Assembly: GCA_028753945.1 (NCBI GenBank)
Contig: JAPNXP010000013.1
Coordinates: 806,001 to 870,000, forward strand
From: Hexactinellida sp. DTS-2022
Taxonomy: Eukaryota; Porifera; Hexactinellida
Reading direction: 5' to 3'
DNA length: 64,000 nt
A program made the translations under genes and the position numbers. This document shows, piece after piece, positions 20,883-33,112 of the stretch (the stretch's first letter is position 1; each line of letters opens with the position of its first letter). A model generated the notes under the pieces. That model was not told where the DNA came from. It saw only the letters and a list, made by a program, of their open reading frames with translations, and searched no databases.

Positions 20883-23800
20883 ATGTCTGTTTTAACTAAC
20901 ACAACCAAAATGATTATTCTCACTACTATACTGTGTATCTTGCTAGGATCATTTCATACCGCGAATGGTAATTTACAACTTTCTTTCTATAACGTCATTT
21001 CAAATACTCCACAGGAAACCATCGAATTCGAATCTGGTTCCTTGTTTTACACAGGAGCTCTAGAACACATAGACGAGTTTATTTGCACTGCAGACAATCC
21101 TAGCACTGGGACTGTGTTGTGGTTTGATGCTAGAGGAAATGAGGTTAGTGTGGGTGATGGCAGTGGAACTGAACTGTATTGGACAGGAACTGAAGGGAAC
21201 AAAACACTGCACACCTCTAACAGTGGAGGTGGTAACCTAATTGATGTGAATAATCAGGGGAATAACTTCACTTGTAGAGTGAGTGGTACTGCAGATGAGA
21301 AATCGTTTGGCATATATTGGGTTAGGTCAATATTGAAATTTGATGGTAGTGTTGATAATGATGTGAGAGGAATGCGAATATATACAAAGGATACTCCGCC
21401 TGTGATTTCCGAGTACACACTGCAAAGAGGATTCTTCAATTTGGATCCCAATGCACTATACAAGGTGCAGTCATTGAAAGGATTGAACATCGAATTCCGA
21501 CCAGCTCCTATGGAACCTTCTCCAGTGCCTGCTCTGTCTATACTAGAAAATGTAAGGTTCCTAAGCACTACGACTTGTCAGTCTATTGGTACAAGTGATA
21601 AAGACATTCTCTATACAACTCTCTTTATTGGTCCATATCTTAATTTTGGAGCAGATCAGCCAAGCTACGTGCCTAGTCTAGATACTTCTGAGTGCATAGC
21701 TAATGGAACCACGTCACAACCGGTATTATCAATAGGAAATATAAGCCCGGACCTAGAATACACTTGTCCACTCGTGTACAACGGTATATTTATAGACTTA
21801 GAGAATGTGCAAATTGTTACAGGATCAATCGTTATATTTAGTTTGACTGGGGGCACTGATTTCAATCGAAGGAGAATGTTGGTAGATTTCAGTTTTGGTA
21901 ATAGAATCTCTTTGAGGTATGATAGGGAATATGTGTGTAGAGATATGTACGGGACAAGACTATCTTTCAGAGTAATAGTCACAGCAGACAGCACTCTAGA
22001 AATATTAGAAAGTGATACAGCGACAATAGGTGTAACAGCTGCAAAGGACTATATTTCAACTTCTATCCCAAACACTCTCTACTGCTTATCTATGAACGAG
22101 AATGCAATAGTAACGTGGCTAAGTGATACAACTGCGAATCGGAGCGCCTCTACTACCCCAGTTCCAGTAACCACTAACACGTCTATTTCCCCATATAAAG
22201 ATACTCCTCGTGACGGCAGAAGCGATTTGGTTCTCAACAGCGCGATAGCATTAGACAGAGAAGGTTACTACACATGCAGTGGTAGTTCAATGGAGATAAG
22301 AGTTGGGATATTCTCACAATCTCCTGTGGCGCCTACTGTTACCACCACACCTTCTAAATCATCACAGAATATCAGCTTCATAAGTCCTATAAATATTACT
22401 TGCAGTGCGACTAATAGCCCCCACCCGCCCCCTCTCTTCTACTGGACAGGACCACGTGCCTCCTCTACACACCTCCTCGACACGACTAACTTCCAAGTAA
22501 GCGATTCCGGTGACTACACATGTCACGGTACGAATGTAGTTGGAGGCAGTGAAGTCACAATCAGTATTCTGATAGTAGCTCCTCCTCCCATGTTAGTAAC
22601 ATACAACACGAGTATTCCTGAGTTCATCTTCGAACAAGACTCCTTTCAGTTATTCAGCACATTCAGTATTGCTACCAACCTAGCATTAATCCCGAACATT
22701 TCATGGTACCGCAACTTTATCCGCCTCACTGACGGTATTAATGGTTTCCAAATAACACAAATGTCCACAGGAGATCCCTGGTTGTACATTAGTGTGTTAA
22801 GTGTGTCGAGTGCAGTCCCTGCTAACTCTGGACAGTTCTACTGCAGTGCTACTGTAGGGAACAGTGGAGCTAACACATCATCTCTGTTCAGCATTGAAGT
22901 TGAGCCTGCATACCTGCCTGATGCTGTGTCAGTACAGTTCGATAGGATAGGATATCTGTCTGCTCAGATTATCTGGAATGCTACTAACAGAGTTAGACTA
23001 ACTCCTGAGATGTATGTCGTATCTTACTGCCAGCTGCCAGCTTGTAGCAGTTATGTAAACTCATTAGTGTTAACTGGGAATTCTAACACCATAACCCAGC
23101 TTATGAGTGCCACTAATTATTCTGTTTTTGTTACGACTAGGAACCGTTATGGGTCCACAAATGGGGTTTCGCTTTACTTTACAACCATGCTAGAAAGGGC
23201 TTTGTACTTTTACGACAGGAGTAAAAGTAATACAAAAACTTATTTCGCTAGTGGATCCATATTCAGAGGTGGATATGGAGTAGCTTTTGCCATTAAACAA
23301 TTCTACTGTGTGCCTGATTATGTTACAGATACAATAACGTGGTATGCTCCTGACGGAGACATTATACCAGAAGGCGTAACAGCCAACTCATTCTACCACA
23401 CAATAGATGGTACAACTGGGGAAAGTACATTGACTGTGAGTTATGCTCTGACAGCTGATAACGATGGTTGGAACTTTACCTGTCGTATTAACACAAGTGG
23501 ATTCATACATGATCATTACTTTGGAGTATATTTCATGTTAGATGTTATTACAGTTCGAGGTATGGTTGGAATACGATTGTTCAGCAAGAATTATCCTCCA
23601 ATTGTTAAAGAATTCGCGTTACAGAGAGGGATATTTGACTTTGACTTCACTCAGTTATATGATATAGAATCTTTGCAGACTAACACTGCAAGTACCTTTA
23701 CCTGGGAGTTTGAACCTGAATTAATTTCTCCAACAAATCCAGATCCTACTTTGCATGTACTTAAAGATATTCGATTTGACAACTCATTAATCAACAACAA

Positions 23801-26800
23801 CGCCATTTGTCAATTGGGATACTCAATATTTATTGGAGACTTTTTCAGTATTTCCAACAGGCCATTCGTGGTAAGAACCCCTGTTGCATATGATTATACA
23901 GCTGGTCCACCTCTTATTGGCTCCAGTTGTATTGAAGATGGTAGCACAGCTTATTTATTCACAATCGGTGGAGGAGTTGATATAGCAGTAGTCTGTCCTT
24001 TGTTGTATGGTCCGAAATTCCTTAATATATCCCCCACTGAGTTCATCCAATACGACTACATACTGAATGCAGGTGGAAATAACCCAAGAAGATTGCTAGT
24101 TGATCCTACACAGACATTAGCCATGATAGCGCATGATAGAACTTATGTCTGTCAAGACAGGTACGGTGCTAGCTCTTCCTTCAGAGCTAGAGTTGATGCT
24201 AGCACTTCATTGCAAGTATTCAATAGCTCTACCACCATTAATCCCTCAATTAACGGTACTAGTTACATCACGAATCAGACTACTCTCTACTGTCTGTCTG
24301 ATAGCAATCTGCTAGCAGTGGAGTGGTACACAAATAACAACCCTAACCACTCTATGGTGGCCACATATACACTCGTCTCGAATAATACAATTGAACAACC
24401 CTATGTCTCCAATCCTCGTGTGGGTAGAAGTGACTTGATCGTTAGCACAATATTACCATCCGAAAGACAAGGTTATTTCTACTGTAGAGATTCCATGAAC
24501 AGAATATTATCATACAGCATATTCTCACAGCTTCCTGTTAGCCCTATCGCTATTATTATCCCAGATACAACCAGTATAGAGATAACCATTGGGAGTAATA
24601 CCGACGTGTTGATGTGTGGGTTCAGCAACTCACCACATCCCTACACCATCTCGTACTGGGCAGGTACCAGTAGTGAGTCACTAGACACCAGTCTGCTGTT
24701 GGAAGCTGATACAGGGGACTACATCTGTGTATCTTCCAACGTAGTCTATAGTGCCACTGATACCTTCTCCATTACTGTCATACCACCAGCTCCGCAATCA
24801 GTTAACAGCACACAGCTGCTCACTGAGGGAGATATATTCGTCACAGACACGTTTCAGTTGTCATGTATATTCTCTACATTCTCAAACGTTACTTCTTCCA
24901 TCTCAATTCTATGGTATCACAATGGGACACTTAATATCGTATCTACAAACACAACGAGTGTCTCCGAGAACATAGCAACGAGTACAATTACCATCACCAT
25001 TGCATCTTTATCTGATGCTGGCCAATACGAGTGTGTAGCCACTGTAGGTGCTAGTCTTCCCGCAAACTCCCCTGCCATTAATGTCATCATTAATCCCAGC
25101 TACCTGCCTGATGCAATCCCACTTGATGTGAGCTCAATAACATTCTTTACTGCATTTGCTTCATGGAATGGAACAGACAGGAAGCCACTTTTTATGGAAA
25201 ATTATACTCTGGTCTACAGAACAGGTTCTAGCTTTCCAATCTACCAACCAATCCCTGATGGATCCACCACGTTTACTCTGACAGGACTTCTCCCAAATAG
25301 TAATTATACCCTATACATCTACGTATCAAACAGATTTGGTAATACAGTGGGTCCGAATGCCGCATTTACCACAGAACTAATCAGACTGTACTTCCTTAAA
25401 GGTGTAACTGTTGTACCATTCAGAACAGGCTCAATCTTCAGAGGTGGGATACACTCAGATATATTCGATGTAGTATATGAGTACCACTGTTCTCCTGACA
25501 GTCCCGATCAAGTCATCACCTGGTATCAGCCCGATGGCACTGTTATTCCTCCAGGCACTCCTGCCAGCACAGGTTTCTACCATACACGTGATAACACCAC
25601 GGGAGAGAGTGTGTTCAACACGAATAATACTGTGAGTGTGGATAATGAGGGGAATAACTTCACTTGTAGTTTCATTCAAACTTCTGGTCTTATGAGCCGG
25701 TCTTCATTCGGTATATATTATGCGAGGAGGGTTCTAAGTGCATTTCTTGTTATGGGTATTAGAATATATGGCGCTGATAATATTATTTACGAATTTGTTT
25801 ATCAACGAGGAGTATTCAATTTCGATTTTACCCAAACATACAGAGTTGAATGTTTGACTGCTTCTTTGCAATTATCTACCAATTGGAGATTTATTCCATC
25901 TCCCTTATATCCGACAAACACAGCGACTACCAACACAACTATCTATCAAGTTCTATTCGACCCCAATGCTGACTGTCAGTATATAAGATGTGCTCCATTC
26001 GTACAATACGTTGTATTCTCAAACAAATCATTTCTGTTAAAATCAAATCCTGATAATATTGGACAAGCCATCGAATGTATTCCAAACGATTTGACGTACT
26101 CATTCAACCTGGGAGCACCTCTAGATATAGCTCTAACTTGTCCGTTAATATTCGGTGCTAGATTCCTAGACATCGGTACTGACATCACCCTGATACAAAA
26201 TGAAATATCTACAAACAGTCCGAGGAGACTATTTATTGACCCCGCTGCTACCGTAGCCACACTGGATAAAGATAGAACTTATGTATGCGAGGACAGCTAC
26301 GGGGATATGGTCTCATTCAAGATCAACATAAACACAGCTGGTTCTGATCCAATCCAGATACTACCCAATGGGAGTTCTACTCTTCCAATAGTAAATGGTA
26401 CAAATCTTATAGGCAGTGCTAACATCCCTGATGCCCTGCTATGTGTCACACAGAGTCCGAGTAATGCTGCCAATTGGTATGTGGATTCTAACCCAAACCG
26501 TTCCACAGGACAGTCTCCAGTACTTGTAACCACTGACTCGTCCCTCCTTCCGCACTTGGTATCACCACGGGATGGGAGAAGCAATCTGGTAATCAATGGG
26601 ACTATTGGGGATACGGAACAAGGGTTTTACTCATGTGTAACAAACCCATCCCTCATACTTGGAATATTCTCACAAACACCAGTGGCTCCTACAGCAGACA
26701 TCTCTCCAAACCAAGCATCCATACAAGTTGTTATTGGCACAGACACTCCTACACTGAGCTGTGTTACCTCAAATGCACCCCATCCACTTCCTATATACTT

Positions 26801-28220
26801 CTGGACAGGATCTATTAGCTCATCAACTGCTGATCTAAACACTGGTCTCTTGTTGGAAGCAGATACAGGAATGTATACTTGCACAGCTTCGAATGTTATT
26901 GATCTGTCTACCGATACAATAATAATAATTGTTGTACCGCCTTCTCCTCAATTTAACTTTATTCAAGTAGGAACATCGTCATCAATATATCTCCATGATC
27001 CATTTACACTGGAATGTCAATTCAGTACCTATCCCAATGTAACTTCGCAGATTACCATTCAATGGTATCTGAACAATACGCATGTAATCCAGAGTAGTAC
27101 TGTTAATATAAATACAGCCTACAGTAGCATTATAGCCATCAGCAGTCTGACGATTTCCATATCCCAAATTGACCAGACAGGAGAATATCAATGCAGGGCC
27201 ACTGTTGGTGGGAGTCAACAGGCTATCTCTCCTATACTACCTTTCAGCTTCGATCTACCTCCAAAACCTAACTTTATTAAATCATCATCCTCACTGAGGG
27301 TACCATTATAGTAGGAGATACGTTTATGCTTGCTTGTGAGTTCATGACACTCCAAAGATTCGTTCAGGATCTCTCAATCAGCTGGTACTATAACAACGTT
27401 ATACTCAGCACCAGTGTTGTTGTTGTTGTGTCTGAATCAATCTCGGGTGCTGACAGTGTGAAAAGTGTCCTATCAGTTAACACGGCTGCTCTCTCTCAAT
27501 CTGGTGCATACCATTGTGTCGCTACTGTTTTGAACTCGTTGCCCACCATCTCCTCACTCCTAAATGTGACTATTCATTCTGCTCCAACACCTGTATTCGT
27601 TGATTTTGAATTATCTGCACCTCCTATTTATATCTCAGATTCGTTTTCTCTGTCCTGTCGATTCTCCATTTCTACCCGCTTCGTTTCTTCTCTCACAATT
27701 AACTGGTTTCACAATGACACTATTATTTCCATACTATCCAACAGTGCAATATCTTCTACTTTTGATGGCAACACTGCCATTAGTAGACTCTCGATATATA
27801 CTGCCGGTTATGGAAGATCTGGTACTTATTCATGTAGTGCAGGGGTTCCAGGTTCAGGTTTCGTGTCTTCTAATAAGATAAATGTCATTATCCTTCCTAT
27901 TCCTCCTCCAACATTTATTTCTATTGGGTTAGCTACACAGCCTATCTATTTGAATGGATCATTTCAACTCTTCTGTTTTTTCAATGTTCTCCCTCGTATC
28001 CTACCCTTCACAACAGTAAAGTGGTATCATAATACAACTGAGATATCTCCCTGTCACTCCAGATACCTGGTTAACCTACAGCATGATGCTGTTAGTAGCA
28101 TCAGCAGTACCCTAGAAACTGTGTCTTCTGAGGGATGTCAAGTAGGTACATATTATTGCGAAGCAATCTTTGAGCAACTAATTTCTACTTCGGATGAATA
28201 CATCCTGTCATTTCAGACTG

Positions 28221-28916
28221 GTGAGTTGTATTGTTTACATTCATAGTTAAAGTTATTCTATATATAAATGCTGCAAAACTTTCGCTGTCTTGAAGTAATA
28301 AATATTCGGGTTGATTTGTTACCAATTGGATTCAATTGTTTTTTGCTAACATAGGGCTAAGTTGAGTAAAGATTTGTAACACGTATTTATCATTTTTCTA
28401 AAAGCTAAAAATACAATGGTCTAATCGTGTCCCCACACTATGGGTTTCTTAGAATAAAGTACTCACTAACCACTGATCTTGGACTCAGATATGTGCACCT
28501 CCCTCAACCGGGCACCCTTATTGGTGTAAAGCAAAGCTAGTCATGTGTTCATTTATCCAATAATGGAGTTTAATGACAAATTATATGATGAATACATATC
28601 TCAAATTATTTACAACCGTTAAATACATCAGTGTTTGATTTTTGAATGAATCTAAAATATGAATTTGACAATTTGGGATTGCACAATACTTGCCATTGTA
28701 TTTTGAGATCCGGAAAAATTCCCAACTACGGGCACCCTCTGGACGACAGTACCCGGATATGGGAGATTTGAGTGTATTTTATAGTTTCAATTGTTAATAT
28801 TACATCATGGCGGAGTGGACAATGGGTCCATGGGCATGCCTTAATAAAAACTTGTCACGAAATATACTCGTATATCAGACACGCGATTAAATCCTAATCG
28901 TTTCTAATCTATATAG
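28221..28916 (+). other. receptor copy 2 intron 1, enlarged
   Basis: 696 bp against 373 bp in copy 1. Extra sequence about 28440-28850 has no counterpart in the other copies and includes gggcaccc words at ~28524 and ~28730 and a MITE fragment at ~28811-28838 (ggagtggacaatgggtcc). No coding sequence. Confidence 0.55.
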
Positions 28917-29662
28917 TCCCATACGAACAAGATATCCTATCCCTCAATGTGGTCTCTATTGATGGTAGCAGTTTGTATCTCCAATGGGAATTGTTACACG
29001 CACCTGATGCTGATGAACGCTTCAGTGTAAAGTTCACAATCCAATTGTCGAATAACACTGTGACTGTAAAATTAGTTGATATGAACTGTGATTTGACATG
29101 TGACAGGGACCATAGAGTCTCTTATAAGTTGACAGATATAGAAACCAATTCTAATTATTTAGCAGAAGTTACTGTTATTAACTTATACGGACAGAGTACC
29201 AAAATCTATCAATTTTATCCTCAAGCAATCATTTCAGAAGCTATAGGTGGTATCCAATGTCCAGACAATAGTGCTACTTTTGCGATCCCATTTATCATGA
29301 TAATACTTTTGTTATTGTCAGGGTATGTCATCATATTAGTTATTTTTGTGATTTGGTACCTACGGTACTATAGAACAATGCAAGCTACACTCAAACATAA
29401 AATACTGTCGAAACCTGACAAACAGTATGTAGAAATGTCTCCAAGGGATACTACAACAGATGGCTATTATAATCTGGGCAATCAATCACGTGATAATCCT
29501 CAATTCTACGCAGGGAGCAACATAGCTCCTGTGGAGGCAGTAGCAGAGCCTACCTATGCACACATTGATGAAGATGGTAAGGTTGTTGAGGAGGCGAAGG
29601 CAGATAGAGATTATGAAGTGATGAAATCCGATGATTCTGCTATTAAAGTTTCCTACGCCAAT
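28917..29662 (+). CDS. receptor copy 2, exon 2: FN3, TM and tail
   Basis: Open throughout and highly similar to copy 1 exon 2, with the same TM helix and the same tail tyrosine motifs (YVEM, YYNL, FYAGS, TYAHI, DYEVM, SYAN). Preservation of this exon although the upstream frameshift cuts it off argues that the frameshift is young or not real. Exon 3 (ELC-stop) follows at 29735-29746. Confidence 0.7.
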
Positions 29663-29746
29663 GTAAGTAGTTTTGTGTATTTTCATTAATTAGTATGTTA
29701 ACACTTTTCTCCTCTCTTTCTCTAGCTTTCGTAGGAACTCTGTTAA

Positions 29747-30544
29747 CAGTTGTTTGTTCAAGTATCTCGAAATTCTATTATTTTTTGTGTGTATAAAATT
29801 GAAGTTATTTCCATTGTTTCTATCAAGACATTTTTAGATTTTATTACTAGTAAATTTTTGTTTTTTATCAAGTTATGGATGTTCATGATTGATTATTTAC
29901 AACGATTGAGATTAGAGATCATGTGACATTTAAATGGAACATCTTAGCCTCTATAGCAGTGTTCCGAAACCTTTTTGAATCTCGAGGCCAAATTGCTAAA
30001 CCCACAGCTGTGCCGGCCTCAATAAAATGAATAGTGACGAAAATATTTCATTGAAATTTTAAAACCTACATTGTATAACAATTTTTGTCTTTCAAGAAAT
30101 CTGCCGGCCGCAGAAGTCACGTTTCCGGCTGCATGCGGCCGGAAAATGAGTAGTTGCGGAACACTGCTCTATATAATCAGCCTCTTCATATCTCTTTATA
30201 GATATGCTTGTAGATTGTACACAACTCCGCTGTCTCCAAATTTCAACAAGTATAGTCAGGTCTGCTTATTGTGAAATTTTTTCCGTCTGCTTACTATGAA
30301 GACTTTCTATTAAGAACGAGCCATATTGTTTCAATTTTACAAATTACAAAATTTTTATTAAGTTGAGTTCGCTTATATTGAAGTCTCCCTATTATGAATT
30401 TTTTTTTGCTCCCTTGAATGTTCATAATTAAAAATCCCAACGTAGTATGCTCCCTTCCCTGATGAATACTTGTCATGTATTATTGTGTTGCTCATCGACT
30501 AGCATATTTAGATATAAGATCGCTTGCTAGTCAGCACGGCTGGC
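29747..30544 (+). other. receptor copy 2 3' flank
   Basis: Lacks both MITEs present in unit 1, so it gives the empty sites for them (30109-30129). AATAAA at 30021-30026. Contains the TA-flanked MITE remnant at 30251-30398. Confidence 0.5.
30251..30398. mobile_element. remnant of a TA-flanked MITE
   Basis: tatagtcaggtctgcttattgtgaa ... gaagtctccctattatg; same family as 51454-51605. It was part of the unit before duplication, since unit 1 has it at 18142-18295. Confidence 0.55.
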
Positions 30545-30614
30545 ACCCCCTAAGGTTAGTTATTAACCATTTAGAAATCCTATTGGTTACTCTACAGACT
30601 AATTAGCCTAAGAT

Positions 30615-32012
30615 ATGTCCCATAGCTTTGCAGCTACGCTTAACCAAATTGACGTAATAAACCCTCCAATCTTAAAGATAGACGGACGCAACTACCGCAA
30701 CCTCCAACTCTCCCAAGCTGCTCCATATAACCATGGTACATCCTACTACACAGAGAGAGACTCTATTTGCTATGAAGATGAGTGCTCTTATATCTATTAA
30801 CTGCCCGATGGGAGCTACCAGCTGTCACTGACTATACCTAAGTCGTATCACCATAGGATTATAGGCCACATGGGGAGCACTCTAAGGAAACTCGAGTCTG
30901 ACACTGGCTGTGCTATTGAAATACCTAAATTCCAATCGGACTCTGAGGTAGTTATAGTGAAAGGCAATACCCAGAGAGGAATAGAATCTGTGAAGAATAG
31001 AATTGAGATAATCCTAGAGTCGAGTCCCGAGGCGTCGGAAGTAACACACTTTATCTCTATCCCCCTCTCCTCACCATAGGTAGCAGCTGCTCTCAGAGAG
31101 TTCAAGCTTAGAACCCTAGGCGCATCTGCTCGCGGCATCGAGGAGAGTGTATTCCTGGATCCAGCCAAGTTGCACATCACTGTGTGTGCATTGAAACTAC
31201 ACTCGAGAGAAGACGTGCTCAGAGCTAGTACTGTGTTCAGTAATAGAGTTCCAGCTGTGATAGAAAGCTGTTTCGATAATAGACCTGTTTCTGTAGAGTT
31301 GAAGGGAGCTAATTGTATGAACGATGATGCCTCTGACGTACACGTAGTGTATGCTGATGTGGAGGTGGTGGGAAGGAAGGGTGCGTTACAGATATTCGCT
31401 GACCAAGTGAGTAACTATGTTGCTGTCAAATAGGGAAAAATGGTCTATTTGAGAAAAATCAAAAATATTGGCCAAAACAAGTTTATTTTCTTGTAATATG
31501 TTCCTCAGACTACCTGTGGCAGTTACAGATTGAAGGAATTACATATACAAATTATACAATACTACAATTGGCATTTTTGTATAATTTTATGAGCACTGCC
31601 CATGCCATTTCTCATAAAAAGTTCAACATTGCGAAACAAGGTTTGTATATTGAATGGAATGGTAGATACTACAGTAAGCCCATTCTTCATTGTGTATATA
31701 GAACATCAGTTATACACATTATCTATATAGGTATCAAATATATTCGAGGAGGAAGTCCTTTCAGAGACACACAAAGGCAGAGTAGGTGTTAAGTTGCATG
31801 CTACACTTATGAACTCCAAGAAGAGGACAGCTGGGACTAACAGAACACCACGAGTGTCATTTGATGCTCGCTACGTTGGGAGAATATTCAAAGGATCACG
31901 TGTTTGCCTCTGCTCCTCTCTCCCAAATACACCTTTCTATTATGAAGTCTGTTGAGTCAGTGTTGACCCAAACACCGGGTACTATCAACAGTTACAGATA
32001 CTCCATATATAG
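30615..32012 (+). pseudogene. ASCC1-like copy 3, two nonsense codons
   Basis: Exons 30615-31406 and 31731-32012. Exon 1 has TAA at 30798 (GAA in copy 1) and TAG at 31077 (GAG in copy 1), both in frame. Exon 2 has a 2-nt deletion near 31877 and an 11-nt insertion near 31955; together they add nine bases, so the frame is restored after about 26 altered codons. Both HxT motifs are still readable. The lesions differ entirely from those in copy 2, so the copies died separately. Splice sites are kept. Confidence 0.85.
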
Positions 32013-32099
32013 ACTGTATTGTGTATTGGGATTAGCTATATTGATTGTTATTTGTAATTTGATGGAAATAAACAAATACAACCATAGAATAATAAGGTA

Positions 32100-32286
32100 A
32101 TGCGGAAATGGTCGAATTTTTCAAAATAGGAAATAGTTCGAATTTCATTTTGTATTTTTGGACCATGGATTCAAGCCGGGATTTTCTCATATCCATGTTG
32201 CAACAACACTAAAAAATTCGAACAATTTCCCGGTTTTGGTTTTTCGAACAATTTCCAGTTTTGGTTTTTCGAACCATTTCCAGCAT
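32100..32286. mobile_element. insertion with inverted ends, only in unit 3
   Basis: Left atgcGGAAATGGTCGAA and right TTCGAACCATTTCCagcat are near reverse complements. Units 1 and 2 run straight through the matching position in the ASCC1-receptor spacer. The interior repeats ggtttttcgaacaatttcc. Non-autonomous; family unknown. Confidence 0.6.
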
Positions 32287-33112
32287 ACCTATAGTTATAA
32301 TAACTATAGAATAATAAATATCTAATTAATAGATCATTTATAATGGAGCTTACTTATAAATAGGCCAACATTTTTTCACCATCAAAATTCTGTTTCTGAA
32401 TAGGAATTTTGATGTGAAGAAAATGACCTTGCCAGTGCCTGAATTTGCACTAGAAAAGAGTTGACCAATATCACTAAAATCTTGAATAATAAGACATGTA
32501 GAAGGTCAACTCAGGATCTAATCACTGTACACTATATGCAGAAGAGTTTAAATATTTGTAAATAGCAAGTACGTAAATATCATAACTCAAAGGTATATTC
32601 AAATACGAAAAATAAATGTGGCTAACCACAAGTCTCCCTTGTCTTGTGAGTCTACTGCGACTCCAATCATCATTTTGTTATCAGCTTTCTTGTGAAGGAA
32701 ATTGTTGTCTATCGATTATTAGAATTGCATTGATGTCAAAACACGAGAAAATCTTGAATCCTAATGTATCTCCTTCCGATTATACCAAAGAACCATTCAC
32801 TTAATACTTAATTGATCACCTATGTTACTGAAACTCGCTTGGTGTGTGTTTATTTGTCCGGATTGTACAGAATGATAGGGGAATATAAAATAATTTCCAA
32901 ATGTTATAACTTATAATCAGCTTAATACAAATCTGATATTGTATAATTACAGAGGAGATTATAGTTGACTGGACAATATTACAAAATTTTAATTCAATCT
33001 TTTTCCTTAATAATCTAAATGGGTAACAAGCAATTTGATACTAGAAGTGTAGTCCTAGTACAATGAAATTAATGAATAATATATTAGCAGCTAAGTTACA
33101 CATCAGTATTTA
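32287..33112 (+). promoter_or_regulatory. spacer / putative receptor promoter (copy 3)
   Basis: Alignable with the other two spacers but more diverged. The TATA-like word is changed (tataatgg) and the start-stop in front of the receptor ATG is lost (atttaATG). Confidence 0.3.

Larger units (their letters stand above)
20883..29746 (+). pseudogene. Ig/FN3 super-repeat receptor, copy 2, single frameshift
   Basis: Exons 20883-28220, 28917-29662 and 29735-29746 as in copy 1, with conserved splice sites. A run of four A in copy 3 is three A here (about 27279-27281), shifting the frame to a TAG at 27309. As it stands the gene encodes 2,142 residues: signal peptide and the three super-repeats but not the last three Ig domains, FN3, TM or tail, so the product would be secreted. 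Downstream of the lesion the frame stays open to the end of the tail (27326-28246, then exon 2), so the break is recent, or an assembly or sequencing error. One Ig domain lost its first cysteine (QLFS at 22655-22657, TGT in the other copies, AGC here). It could be a soluble form rather than a dead gene. Confidence 0.75.
18556..30544 (+). repeat. tandem segmental unit 2
   Basis: Second copy of the ~12 kb unit. The junction sequence agatataagatcgcttgctag ... cacggctggca occurs just before it (~18518) and again before unit 3 (~30508) but not before unit 1, as expected if unit 3 arose by copying a block that included the 1/2 junction. Confidence 0.85.

Noticed and set aside
30071..30274. 67-codon ORF after receptor copy 2
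   Set aside because: Unit 1 has the same sequence broken by two transposons; no coding signal.
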